Below are positions 54,401 through 63,923 of a stretch of DNA of 64,000 bases, piece by piece. The notes beneath the pieces were generated by a model. It saw only the letters and a program-made list of their open reading frames with translations. It had not been told where the DNA came from and did not search any database. Numbering within the stretch: the first letter of the stretch is position 1; each line of letters begins with the position of its first letter. The DNA lies in the NCBI RefSeq assembly GCF_018143015.1, contig NC_054746.1, positions 45,106,701 through 45,170,700 on the forward strand, written 5' to 3'. The stretch is from Lytechinus variegatus. Taxonomy: Eukaryota; Echinodermata; Echinoidea; Temnopleuroida; Toxopneustidae. The translations under genes and the position numbers were made by a program.

Positions 54401-57400
54401 TTGGATTTGATGAATCACCGTGATCATTATATTATGACCGAACGTAGAGGGCAGCAACACACGGCCGGATTCTGCCTTCTATGCGGACGTAAGTGTAAAC
54501 TAATTTGGATACAATCGAGTGTAGTTACGATGTGTTGATTGTCATGATTGTTGTTGCAAAGTGAGATCGTGTTTTTTCAGTTGATATTCGTATTTTGTTG
54601 AGGATTTGGGATTAATTTCTGTTGCTTTTTTGTGCATTTTGAGAAAAAACATGTTTTCCGTGATTTTCCGTTTGAAAAGCCACTTTCCGTTTCAAACAGC
54701 CGATTCCGTGAATTCCATCCGTTTTCCGCGATCGCGGAAAATCACTGTCCCTACTTGTACAACTTGTTCACTTGTTCCAAAAGTTTCAAAAACTTGGGGA
54801 GGGAGGGGGGGGGGGGATCTTTTGCTCATGTGTGCCCCATACTATGGAATAGACTTCTTGAAGACATCAAAAATTGTACAAGTATCTCTGTTGAGACCTC
54901 AAAAATGTTCTTGAAAATGTTCCTAATTTCTTTATGCACCTTGAGCACTCTACAGAGTGGATTAGGGGCTTTATAAGTCACATGTCTTAGTATTTATTGA
55001 AATAAACCACTACCCCAGGAGCCGTGGTGTAGTGGTTCTGACTCTCGCCTTGTAAACAGAGGGTCGTGTGTTCGAATCCCACCGCGTTCTGGCGTCCTTT
55101 GGCAAGGCGTTAATCCATACTTTGCCACTCTTGACCCAGGTGCTAAATGGGTACCCGGTAGGATGTGAAAGTCATTGTAGCTTGTCCAGTACTGTTTGCA
55201 CCTCACAGGCGACTGACTGGAATACTCCCCGGGGAGTGGAGGATGTGCACACATTGTGTGCGGGAATGACTGATTGAATCCGATGACCGGGGTAATAATA
55301 TATCTGTAAAGCGCTTAGACACGTCGTTCCGATGGATTAAGCGGTATATATAGCGGATCATTATTATTATTAAACTGAATAATTTTATTCTAAAAAACTG
55401 ATTTTCAACATTTCATTGGTTCACACGGTGATTACCTCCTTCAACTTACAGCCATTAATAGAGATATTCCAGATTTTGTAGTGAGTTAAATCTTTAAAGG
55501 ACTCATGAATGTTGACATCTGACTATCTGAAACTGCACTACTGCCACTAAAACACTTTATGGTTTGAAAGACATCGTTCTCATTACCACCCTAAAATTAG
55601 TTTACGGGAAACTTACTAGTTTTATGTGTAGTGAGAACAATTGAAGCGGTCTTTCAAACCAGTTTGAAAACCACCTCACGATGTAGTTTTCAAGATCGCT
55701 TTGCCTCGTTAGACTGGCTTTAGTGTAAGTGTGGACACAACCTTTCTTCGGGAAGCAATCTTTACACATTTTGAGCCTGCTACTCCACACACTGCATGTA
55801 TAATGTCAACCCTGCGATTTCAAATTTCACACGAAACCTGTCACCCCCCACATGTAAAGTGGTTTTGAAAATCACTTTCTGCTGATCAAATGGGAATGCT
55901 AGCAAAACGATCTTGCAAACTGGTTTCCTGAACCACTTGCCAGTAAAATAGTTTGATAAAGAATAATGAGAATGGTGTCTAAGTAAATATATTATTCTTT
56001 ATCTTTCTGTTTATAATCTGTATAGAGAAACATGTCGGGTTAACCGTGTGATTGTACCTCCCGAATACATGGATGATGTCAGTGTGGCTTCAGAGAGCAG
56101 TGATGATGAAGTCATCTTTATCAAGGATGATGGAAAGGAAGAAAAGCTCAACACTTCTCATGGAGAACAAAAGACTCCCAAAAGGTATGTTATAAAAGAA
56201 CAAAACTTTTGTTAGCATTTGAGGCCGGGCTGATTTAAAAAAAAAAGAAAAAGGAAAACAAAGAAGAAAATGGATTATTCAAAGAATAAGCTCTTATATT
56301 AGAAGCACAGTGATATCACCATTGTTTTATACTTTGTTGCTATTCTGGCCTCACTTTAGTTTGACTCAAGTACCATGCCATTTCCAACTTAGTCACTACT
56401 TCGGGCCCATCACAGAAGATATTGTGTTTGAATAAAACCCAATTAAAAAACCCCTTCAAACCCAAACAAATAAAAAACTCGCTGCAAATGTATGTTTCTG
56501 ATTTTCTGAAAGACAGGTCTGCAATTTTTAGTTGTAGTTGATTGCAATTCTATCAGCGAATTCCCTCTGGCTTTATACTGACTATTGTAACAGAATATGC
56601 AATTGACTGAAGTGGACATAACATGTATTTGTACTAACAAGGTAACATTGCTGAACCATGTGTTTTTGTCTTTTTACCAAAGGACATTGAAACCACAGAT
56701 GCTAAAGCCAGCCACCTACAGATATGAAGTGACTTCTCTTCAGGGTTCTGGGACATATATTGCTCCTCATGCCAACGTCAGGTGAATACCATACAGTACT
56801 ATGATTTCTTGCCTGCTTAAAGGACAAGTCCACCCAGGCAAAAAGTTGATTTGAATAATACGAGAAAAATCCAACAAGCATAACACCAAAAATTTCATCA
56901 AAATCGGATGTAAAATAAGAAAGTTATGAAATTTTTAAGTTTTGCTTAATTTCACAACACAGTTATATGCACATCATGGCCTGTATGCAAATGAGGGGAC
57001 TGATGACATCACTTACTATTTCTTTTGTATTTTATTATATGAAATATGAATTATTCTAATTATCTCATTGTCCTGTGAGATAAAGTTTTATTCGTCCCTG
57101 AACATGCAGTATTACCATTGTTATATCATCTTATGGTTCAGTTAAGTTGGTCCTTAATGACAAATTGTTAAAAATTGAAATATTGTATAATTCAAACAAT
57201 AAAAAACAAAAGAAATAGTGTGTGATGGACATCATGGACTCTCTTATTTTCAATGTCACTGAGTTGTGCATATAACTGTTGTGTGAAAATTAACAATTAT
57301 TCTAATTATCTCATTGCTCCTGTGAGAGCTACATTAGGTTCACCAAGGTTCTACACAGAGTTTAGAAATTTTGACTAGATAATAATTAATACTTAATTCA

Positions 57401-60389
57401 TATGAAATTTATTCATAGATCACAAAAAATGCTTCTATGTCATTTCTTCATCAATTTCAATTCTATTTATGTCACCAATATAATTCACTACAGTGTCAAC
57501 TGGGCTGAAATTAAAATTGTGTTAAATTGTGTTGCGAGATGCCGGATGAGTTCCACATCATTGATGTGCTAGTTTTATCTTAAGTTATTTGGCTGAACAT
57601 AAATGTCCTCTCACCCTGAATGGGTTTGGATAGGCTTGAAATCCATGTACAGTATAACCAAACAGGTTTCTATTAACATTTCTATCTATTTTTATCATCT
57701 AGTCGTAAGAGAGGGCTCTTCACAAAGGACAAGAATAAACTTTACTTGAAACACCACTGTAAGGTGATTGACTTCATCTGGAGTGTTAAGGTAAATAAGA
57801 GATTCCTAGGAGAGTGTTTGATCAAGTTGTTCATAGAATTACACATGGCATGAATGACTGGATTATGAAGTGACAAATTGAGATCTAACATTAGTCTCTT
57901 AAAAAACGTGTGGAAATCACTATACTTTGCACTTTCAAGGTGAGTGCAGTTCTACTCTAGCAAGGATAATTAAAAAATGATTACTGGTAGGCTAATGATC
58001 TTACTTGCCATATTCCTTACTTTCATATTGTCTTGCTTAGCTTTATGAACAGCTTCAGGAAACAACTGGCCCCAGGATTGTTAGGAACTGTAGAGTTTGA
58101 AAATTCATTAAAAAAAAGGTTCTTTAATTTCTAATTTCCCTTGTGAAATTATTGCAAATACATACTTCAAAATGTTTGGGAAAAACTTATATCAATCTCA
58201 ATCCTATATCAAATGAGTGCATCTTTGAATCCCACTTTGGCTGATAATGTTTCAAGTTATAAACTAAAGAATCATTTTTATAAAAACTTAGTTGTTTTAG
58301 GTTGGAGGGAGAGCTCATTAGTATGAGTGAAATATTAAATAATTTACATAAAATCAAAGATTGATGGAAAAGATAGCAATACCATCATTTCGTATTGGAA
58401 AATATAACTTTTTTCTAGAGTTACACTTTGAGCTCACTACCAATAGCCAAAAGTTTGTTACATTCTTTTACAAAATACTTTGGAACTTGTAGGAAATTTA
58501 GGGGCTCTTTTTATTTTTTTAGTGATCTTTGGGGACTTTTCTTGGGGCCCAACTTTGCCCCAAGACCTCCCCCAATTTTGTTATACTGTTCTGCAGGGAT
58601 CTCAGAATTAAGGAAATATATGCATTTGCATGCAAATCATAATACTATTACCTAAATATAATTTCATTTATTTTTTCAGCCCCAATATGTTGACAAGTTT
58701 CAGCTGGATAAGAAATCCTTTGGGGACTTTTTTGCTGGTCCCTTGCCCAACTTTTCGTCCACTCCTGCGAAGAGGAATGTGCATAAGGTCATGGTTGAAT
58801 CAGATCCAGGGTCATCTGCCGATGATGACACAGAGGAAGAGGAAGATGACGAGGATGAAGATGATGACATCCCACTCATGGAAGTGAAGAAAAAGGCAGA
58901 GGCAAAGATGGGCAAGATAAAGAAAAGTAAACAAATTTAAAATGTTTTTGATTCAATAGTGAAAGAGATATTTTAGCTTTGCAATATACAACCTATTCTC
59001 TGACACATTGACACGATACACTGATCTCCTTTAACCCTTAAAGGCCCGGGGGGGGGGGGAATTGGCCCCCCTCGACATTTTCGCGATTTAGTCGCACAAA
59101 ATTTTTTAACCGCGCCGCTCACTGACTTTTTACTTTCAAGTCTTGCGTAACTTTTGAGACAAACTTTGCGATGCCCGGGTATGCGGCTACGAAATTACGC
59201 AACATTATGTAAGTGCATGTCAGACCCCAAATTGCTCAAAAACATTAATTCATGTACAAATATAATGCAAATTGTGTATTTAGCCAAAATTCATAAATGA
59301 ATCATTATTACTACTTTTGCGGATTAAAATTAATTTTGTCTTGTTTATGATCAGAATTAAGTCTGCAACAATTTAAAAAAAAAAATGAAAAAAAGTAAAA
59401 AAAAGGAATACATAAGAAATTTAAAAAACAATAAAATACAAAAGAGAAAATTTGCAATACCATTTTTTTTTTAATGTGCATTTGATCAGAGTCCTACAAA
59501 GAGTGAACAAAAAATGAGCAATTTTGGGGCCATGATAAGTTTTTATTTCATGTATAAATTAGCATAATTAATTCATTAAAAAAAAATTATTTTTTCAGAA
59601 AAATTAATCATACAGCCTTGTAGATTTTATAGCACACTACCTCCATGCAAATGTTCGCGATGCTTGTGCGATCGACAGCAGAGATCTCGGGGGGGGGGGG
59701 GGGGGGGGGGGGTGGGGGGCAGAATCCGCCCCTTCTTGGCTGTGAGATGGGTCCAAATAACCCGGCTCTTTTAGGATTAACAATTTTTTTTCTTGAATTA
59801 GGTTTTGAGCTCTTTGTCAAGCTTTTAGGGCTTACAATTTAACAAATTATGCAGTGAACAACAAAACTGTTGAGGATAAGAGGCACGTAAGGACCCCTAA
59901 GACATTGACATTGTACAGCAAGAGATTGTCTTCCATCAAGACTTAATATGATAAGTTTGCTGAGTTTATTGTTGACGAAATGGCATTGTAGGCCAATTAG
60001 GATCTAAATATTTATAGTTTATATTGTGTTCTTCATTCATGGATGTACATTGACAATTTGATCCTTGTATTGCATCATTCAATGTTTCTTTGTATTTGAC
60101 TCTTGTAGAAAAGAACAAGGGTGCCAACAAAGAGAACCAAGTAGCTCAGCCGAAGCTAACAAAGGAAGAACGGGCAGAAATGAGAGAGAAGATGAGGGCT
60201 CAAAAAATTGCTGAGAAGCTTGAGCTGAAGCAGAAGCTGGCTGAAGAAAGAGCATTAGAGAAGGCCAAGAGATGGGAAGAACTTGCCAGACTCAAAGAAG
60301 AACAGAAAGTTCAGCGAGAAAAGGAGAGAATAGCGAGGAGAGAGCAAATGAAGAAGGATATTGAAGAAAGCAAGGAGCGAAGGAGAAAG
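45339..60389 (+). CDS. BAZ1A: ACF1/BAZ1A chromatin-remodelling subunit (5' part)
   Basis: Seven exons join in frame into 421 codons: 45339-45451, 52381-52656, 56026-56184, 56683-56781, 57703-57790, 58680-58926, 60109-60389. Residues 1-130 form a WAC domain: MPLLRR, EEVFLCRLTNEIFRDYDDFF, RTILCNSLVWSC, LTGRPGLTYQEALESE, DIFAFVKDRFFV. In ACF/CHRAC this domain binds DNA and helps the ISWI ATPase space nucleosomes in the nucleus. Residues ~185 onward: an Asp/Ser-rich stretch. Residues ~230-245: LFTKDKNKLYLKHHC, which matches BAZ1A rather than BAZ1B. Then a Glu/Asp tract and a Lys/Glu-rich coiled coil (exon 7). The DDT, WAKZ, PHD and bromodomain exons are expected downstream, outside the window. 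Confidence 0.95.
45697..46990 (-). pseudogene. LINE 3' part in BAZ1A intron 1
   Basis: Minus-strand frames read DLVQKRAIRAISNADFLAHT (about 46970), then HNYPTRNATALRIPHARTIF, STGLKLWNSLN (46770-46680): the RT-thumb to C-terminal part of a CR1/L2/jockey-type LINE. The 3' end near 45697 has a GATGAATGAATT tail. It is 5'-truncated, interrupted by the Tc1-like MITE at 45787. Confidence 0.8.
45787..46066. mobile_element. Tc1-like MITE (280 bp) with Sleeping Beauty-type ends
   Basis: TA on both sides (45785-45786, 46067-46068). TIRs CAGTTGAGGCCAAAAGTTTA and, inverted, CAGTTGAAGCCAGAAGTTTA, continuing CATAnA.CC. The pattern CAGTTGAAGnCnGAAGTTTA is that of fish Tc1 elements such as Sleeping Beauty (known). 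No transposase. Confidence 0.88.
47327..49207 (+). pseudogene. 5'-truncated LINE with RT, dead
   Basis: Frames read NLVPKKANGVDEIPPCIL (about 47540), KCQHGFRKLHSCETQLIQTM (47770), RHYADDCIIIL with catalytic YADD at 48130-48141, then an open stretch 48396-49130 with KLNPEKC, HSYLDVNISQDLKWVKHISK, RPILEYIVWDPY, KVQRRAARM and the C-terminal WNSLPPDIQS. It ends in a (GAA)n-like tail next to AACT, which also flanks the left end (4-bp TSD). Stops, frameshifts and a MITE (48203-48359) disable it. Confidence 0.88.
48203..48359. mobile_element. Harbinger-like MITE (157 bp) inside the LINE
   Basis: TIRs GGGAGCATTTCATGAA and, inverted, GGGACCGTTTCATCAA; inner GACTTGTCGGAC repeats. Flanked by CTG (48200-48202, 48360-48362), a 3-bp TSD that fits the PIF/Harbinger preference. 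Removing it restores LINE reading (LQNDL.DKLPAWENKW). Confidence 0.82.
49984..50230 (+). repeat. Dispersed repeat shared with 30234-30440
   Basis: GGGCGGAAATCCCAGGGGGG, CCTACTCAAAATAGT, ATCGAAATAAAACATGTATT and GACGAGATGACCTT are shared by both loci. The left end with GGGCGGAAATCCCAGG may be a TIR; the right end was not found. Confidence 0.6.
50344..51328. mobile_element. Mariner-like MITE, copy 2 (985 bp)
   Basis: Same TIRs (CAGTGCGTATCAAAAAAAAG) and TA flanks as 26573-27556, with only one base difference in total length. Found in BAZ1A intron 1. No transposase. Confidence 0.88.
51340..51590 (+). pseudogene. LINE 3' end
   Basis: Encodes LYINSSNSSDQFKKLLKTYL, FSD and a stop: the last residues of a CR1/L2-type LINE ORF. 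The 3' UTR has GAGAGCGTACTAAATGCTAG, and the tail ATTATTAT. Confidence 0.65.
51752..51870 (+). repeat. Family A head fragment
   Basis: GTCTTGCCTGCTTGGAAGAG, TTTTCCGATGGCGGCGTCAA, CATCAAATCTTAACCTAAGG match the head of 34740-36488; no AGGTCA units follow. Confidence 0.75.
52381..52656 (+). CDS. BAZ1A: BAZ1A exon 2
   Basis: Acceptor CCATATGTAG, donor ACCAG/GTATGA. Encodes DFFKRTILCNSLVWSCSLTG through VVHLDT, the main part of the WAC domain. Confidence 0.95.
53790..54985 (+). pseudogene. L2/CR1-type LINE 3' part, split by a TIR element
   Basis: 53840-53985 encodes APILNLLHWLSMKHRITSDF; 54760-54960 continues to HVCPILWNRLLEDIKNCTSI and a stop, then the tail GAGCACTCTACAGAGTGGAT. These are the C-terminal motifs of L2/CR1 elements. 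Interrupted at 53992-54753. Confidence 0.75.
53992..54753. mobile_element. TIR element (762 bp) with 6-bp TSD
   Basis: Ends TAGGGACAGTGATTTTCCG on both strands; flanks CTTGTA (53986-53991, 54754-54759). Subterminal TTCCGTTTC is repeated about eight times in both orientations. No transposase. The LINE frame resumes on the other side. Confidence 0.8.
55018..55372 (+). repeat. SURF-like tRNA-derived SINE, full length
   Basis: Head GGAGCCGTGGTGTAGTGG (A-box) and GTGTTCGAATCCCACC (B-box), then body (GGCAAGGCGTTAATCC, CTTTGCCACTCTTGACCCAGG, CCCGGGGAGTGGAGG) and a LINE-like tail TGTAAAGCGCTTAGACA with (ATT)n. Similar in design to sea-urchin SURF SINEs (inferred). Confidence 0.85.
55375..56025. other. 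BAZ1A intron 2 remainder
   Basis: Several AAACTGGTTT / AAACCAGTTT-type phrases (55655, 55917) and CACTTTATGG; perhaps an old MITE. Not resolved further. Confidence 0.4.
56026..56184 (+). CDS. BAZ1A: BAZ1A exon 3
   Basis: Acceptor CTGTATAG, donor AAAAG/GTATGT. Encodes ETCRVNRVIVPPEYMDDVSV, then an acidic Ser/Asp stretch SESSDDEVIFIKDD. BAZ1A of vertebrates has a similar ..IISDSDD.. stretch here. Confidence 0.92.
56683..56781 (+). CDS. BAZ1A: BAZ1A exon 4
   Basis: Acceptor TTTTTACCAAAG, donor GTCAG/GTGAAT. Encodes TLKPQMLKPATYRYEVTSLQ through HANV. Matches the FKYKVQ..-type linker. Confidence 0.9.
56821..57290 (+). mobile_element. TTAA foldback (family B), left and central part
   Basis: TTAA at 56817-56820, then AGGACAAGTCCACCCAGG and sequence matching 43456-44066. 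The right terminus is lost where a fragment of the 1049-2312 repeat starts (57330). Confidence 0.78.
57330..57590 (+). repeat. Fragment of the repeat found at 1049-2312
   Basis: AGGTTCTACACAGAG, GAAATTTTGACTAGA, TATGTCACCAATAT, ACTGGGCTGAAATTAAAA and GTGCTAGTTTTATCT match 2070-2312. Confidence 0.75.
57703..57790 (+). CDS. BAZ1A: BAZ1A exon 5
   Basis: Acceptor TTATCATCTAG, donor GTTAAG/GTAAAT. Encodes RKRGLFTKDKNKLYLKHHCK and VIDFIWSVK, a diagnostic BAZ1A segment (R.HLFSRDKLKLFLKQHC in vertebrates). Confidence 0.94.
57791..58679. other. BAZ1A intron 5
   Basis: No element recognised. It ends with acceptor TTATTTTTTCAG. Confidence 0.5.
58680..58926 (+). CDS. BAZ1A: BAZ1A exon 6
   Basis: Acceptor TTTTTTCAG, donor AAGAAAA/GTAAAC (phase 1). 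Encodes PQYVDKFQLDKKSFGDFFAG, PLPNFSSTP, then an acidic run DDDTEEEEDDEDEDDD and a basic end. The in-frame TAA beyond the donor is removed by splicing. Confidence 0.92.
59035..59776. mobile_element. piggyBac-like MITE (742 bp), TTAA-flanked
   Basis: TTAA at 59031-59034 and 59777-59780. Ends CCCTTAAAGGCCCGGG and, inverted, TCCTAAAAGAGCCGGG. CCC-type ends next to TTAA fit piggyBac (inferred). Poly-G runs near both ends (59049 and 59690); no transposase. Confidence 0.72.
60109..60389 (+). CDS. BAZ1A: BAZ1A exon 7 (last in window)
   Basis: Acceptor GACTCTTGTAG, donor AGAAAG/GTATGG. Encodes KNKGANKENQVAQPKLTKEE, then a Lys/Glu/Arg coiled coil to ESKERRRK. Ends in phase 0; the next exon (DDT domain side) is outside the window. 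Confidence 0.92.
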
Positions 60390-60644
60390 GTATGGTATAG
60401 TCGACTACTTTGTAAGCAACGAGTCCTATCCCATTTTGAAAAAGGATCCTAGCTTTGAAATAAACCGTCTAGTTTCAGTGTATCATTGTTCTCACAGTGA
60501 CTGTGCTAAGAAGACCTCAAATTGTTTATTTGCCTACTTTTGATAGACCTACCCATAATTGGTATAGACACACAATGAATTAAATCATTCCCTAAATTTG
60601 AATACTTTAGAGGCCACTTTTTTAGAGGGAACATTTATATTAAT

Positions 60645-60745
60645 GTTGTAACCCGCAAGTGAAAACCCGAACCGTACCGTCCCGTATAATCCAATAATTT
60701 GGAAGCGGGACCCGCTGACCCGCCGGGTTTTAACCCGCAAGTCAA
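60645..60745. other. ACCCGCAAGT-containing segment, possible hAT terminus
   Basis: AACCCGCAAGT occurs twice (60650, 60731), with ACCCG/CGGGT in both orientations between. It may be the left end of the hAT element whose transposase exon lies at 63347-63923. The other end is beyond the window, so this cannot be tested here. Confidence 0.3.
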
Positions 60746-61731
60746 TTTATCTTTGAAAAATGAAAATTATTTTTGCAATCCCCACACTATACAGGCTCAA
60801 ATCAGGAAAATATATGCCAACTACTAACCTAGCCTAGAGTGAACTGAATTTACTTACAATTTGCAAATTCGCCTTTTATTCCGGAGAGAAAATGTTTTTT
60901 TGGGGTGACTTTGTACCACGAAATGGGTCCGCTGCGATCCGGGCTGCGATCTCGAAATTGAAAGCATTACGCAATTAACTCCTGATTATATTGAAGCGCA
61001 GCGCGGGCTAGCTCAGCAAAGATCGGCAATGTGGTTTTTCAGTCCAGGTCAGTCGACACGGCGACTCACAACAATCTAATTACAATATTCAATTCTATGG
61101 GATAATGATTACTATGGGACCTCGTCTATAAAGTAATCAAAATTAAAATAATAACCAGGATAATGATACAGTTATTTTTTTCTTCTTGCATATCTCCATA
61201 TTGTTTCTTTTTTTTTATTTCTTCCAATTCTTTGTAAACTATTATACAAACGTGTACGAGGGCGCCCATGAACTTACGTAAACAACTCGTGTTAGCTAGC
61301 ATAGCTAGGCTTTTATTTATTTTTTTTTATCTCGCTCGATCGATCTGTCAAGAAAAGGGTACTAGTATTTGCAAGAAACTTGCAATCCGTTGCAATCCAA
61401 TTTTACATCTTCAAAAATCTTAAAGACTTTCAATCAATTGCACATCGGAAAAAATAAGAGATATGGGCATTCAGGGTGTGGGGGCTTCAGTTTTCATCAG
61501 AAAATTATGAAGTAACGAAAAGGAGGGTTAGTTAGCCACTAGACCACCATACCATGTCTTCAAAAAAGGGCAGCTAACACTCTGACCTGACGGCACGCTC
61601 TATCAGGTCATGACCTAATTTGGTAATCCAATAAGCAAACAACCGTCTCACTGCCGTGCACCGCAAATCCCTCGAGCTCAAACAGCGAGCGTTGCCGTGG
61701 AAACAGGCTCAACTCGCCGCCCACTCCAAGT

Positions 61732-62125
61732 CATAAAGCATTCCTTTCTCTGCCACGTGGCCTATCAATCGCTCCTTGCCAGACATGATTACGCAATGTA
61801 TTCTGTCTTCTGTTTACATTCTCCGAACACATCCCCCTCCTCTCTCTCTCCCTCGCCCCTCTCCCAGTCGTAAAACATTCCTTTCTCTGCCACAAGGACT
61901 ATCACTCGCTCCCTGCCAGACATGATTAAGCATTTTTTTTTCTGGCTACTGTTTACATTGTTCTAACACATCCGCTCACCTCTCCCCCTCTTTCTCTCGC
62001 CCCTCTCCCAGTCGTAAATCATTCCTTTCTGTGCCACGTGGAGCACACTCGCTCCCTGCCAGACATGATTACGCAATTTCTTCTGGCTACTGTTTACAAT
62101 CTCCAAACACACATCCCCCTCTCTG
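61732..62125 (+). repeat. Three tandem ~138-bp units
   Basis: CATTCCTTTCTCTGCCAC, CTCGCTCCCTGCCAGACATG, GATTACGCAA, TACTGTTTACA and CTCTCGCCCCTCTCCCAGTC recur at about 61739, 61877 and 62017. CT-rich. Confidence 0.88.
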
Positions 62126-62218
62126 TCTCTCAGTTTCACTGGCCTTTCTAATCAATGAATCTGTTTATATTTTCCAAACATCCCCTCTCACTGCACATTT
62201 TAACTTTAAAATGATATA

Positions 62219-62720
62219 ATGAAATAACTTAACTAAGAAGAACATAAAAAATTCAAAATGTTACAACTTGAAAAGTAAGCTTCGTTGTTTCCAATTATTT
62301 TTATATACAACAAAGTTACACAGCGCACTAGCGGCTAGCACACACAAATGTTTTGACGTAATAACTCGAAAATGTTATAACATGAATTCATGAAATAACT
62401 AAGAAGCCAAGAAGGACATGTAAAAAAAAATAAACTTCAAAATGTTACAACTTGAAAAATGAGCTTCGTTGTGTCTAATCTAATTTTTATAAAGATACAA
62501 TAATTATTATAAGTTACACAGCACAGACAAATGCTCGAACTTGTTTAACTTGAAAATGTTATAACTTTTAACATGAAATAACAAGAAGAACATGAAAAAA
62601 TTAAACTTCACAATGTTCCAACTTGAAAAATGAGCTGTTATGTCCTATGTCCAATCATTTTTTTGAAGATAATAATACAACAAAGTTACACATCGCAAAA
62701 CAGCATGTATCGGGATGCAG
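62219..62720 (+). repeat. Three tandem ~175-bp units
   Basis: GAAATAAC..AAGAAGAACAT, AAAATGTTACAACTTGAAAA, GAGCTTCGTTGT and AAAGTTACACAGC recur at about 62220, 62393 and 62573, with divergence. Confidence 0.8.
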
Positions 62721-63346
62721 AACAAGTCGGACTTTACTTTCCGTCGATTGCAGTGCTGCATTTAATATAAGCTGTATTCATGATGAAGACCGAGTCACAA
62801 AAAATTGATGGATTTTATTGCAATTTCCAAGCATATGAATGGTATTTCTTAAAATGTTTTCACTCTTTGAGTTTGCGTTAAGATCTTATTAAATTCTATT
62901 CTGTTCGTGTTGCTGGTTTGTAAAGTTAATATAATAAAGGATTTGCATTATAGATTTTTTGAAATTGTGTTACTTAAAAGGAGTACTCCAGGTTGAAAAT
63001 GATTATATCTATCATCTAACTAAAGTGAATAAATCAAACCATATTATTTTCAGCCCAAAGTACCCCCTTTAAGTTTGACTGTTATATATCTAGAATCTAG
63101 AGAGACCCCGTTCATACCTGCAGAAATAATTCATAGTTGCTCTGATTTCCAGAGAAAAATTATAATATCCTTGCTCTTTCGATAATAATCAAAGTTTAAC
63201 AAAATCCATAAATTATCAGACTCTTCCCCGAAGTTCCCCTACCGTACAATGAATTAGGCACACACGTCTTACAACGTTAAATGTACATGTAGGCTATGTC
63301 ACAGATTGATATAAAAGACAACCAGGTAGTGTTCACATTTTATTTC

Positions 63347-63923
63347 TCAGTCAGCGAGGTAGAGTTTATTCACTTTAATCATCGTCAGCATCTCAAGATT
63401 TTTGGGTTTCAGCGCACATCTCTTCCTAGTAAGAACGTCCCCTGCAACACTGAACATGCGCTCACTTGTGACGCTTGATGGTGGACTAGCCAGCATAGCT
63501 GCGGCGACAGGCGCAAGGTGTGGGAACGTACCACGATGATGTGACCAATATTCCAACGGATCGTCTGTTGGCTGTATCCGTGGCTGAGAAAGGTAGAGGT
63601 CCAATTCATTCTCAAAGGCAACGACATACGCTGGTCTTCGTGGAACCGCGGCCATCTGATCATCTGAATCGTCTGATGATGACGAAACCATTGCTCGTGC
63701 GATAGCAGATGACAGGCTCAGTGGAGGTGGAGGAGCCTGAGCAGGAGCTGCTGCAGGATGTTCACGCATGGGAACGTTGGGTTCATCATCCTCGTGCTGA
63801 TTGTGGTTGTCGTCCGAATCTATCGGTGACGGAGCTGTAATGAGGTCTCCAGCGATCTCGAGGAGTTGTGTCTTGATGGCCTCTTTTGCTCCATCCCTCC
63901 TTGGGGCAAACTTAGCTTTATAC
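63347..63923 (-). CDS. hAT transposase, C-terminal exon (partial)
   Basis: On the minus strand an exon opens after acceptor CTATTTTTCAG and encodes about 191 residues. It has a low-complexity Ser/Pro/Ala-rich middle, then NELDLYLSQPRI, DPLEYWSHHRGTFPHLAPVA, SSVTSERMFSVAGDVLTRKR, CALKPKNLEMLTMIKVN and a stop. This is the hAT-family C-terminal dimerisation region (EYW...P.L...A...L..P.SS..SER.FS..G), where two transposases pair. The BED finger and catalytic part would lie beyond 64000. The frame is intact here; in the sense of BAZ1A it lies antisense, in an intron. Confidence 0.88.

Noticed and set aside
55018..55090. tRNA gene
   Set aside because: It has A- and B-box sequences but is followed by a SINE body and an ATT tail, and a related copy exists at 9039-10412. 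It is a SINE head.
58743..58940. Open frame ending TAA at 58938 as a BAZ1A terminus
   Set aside because: A good donor (A/GTAAAC) at 58927 and the matching phase-1 acceptor at 60109 show that the exon is spliced and the gene continues.
59645..59842. Poly-glycine/proline open frames
   Set aside because: Caused by a poly-G run inside a TTAA-flanked MITE.
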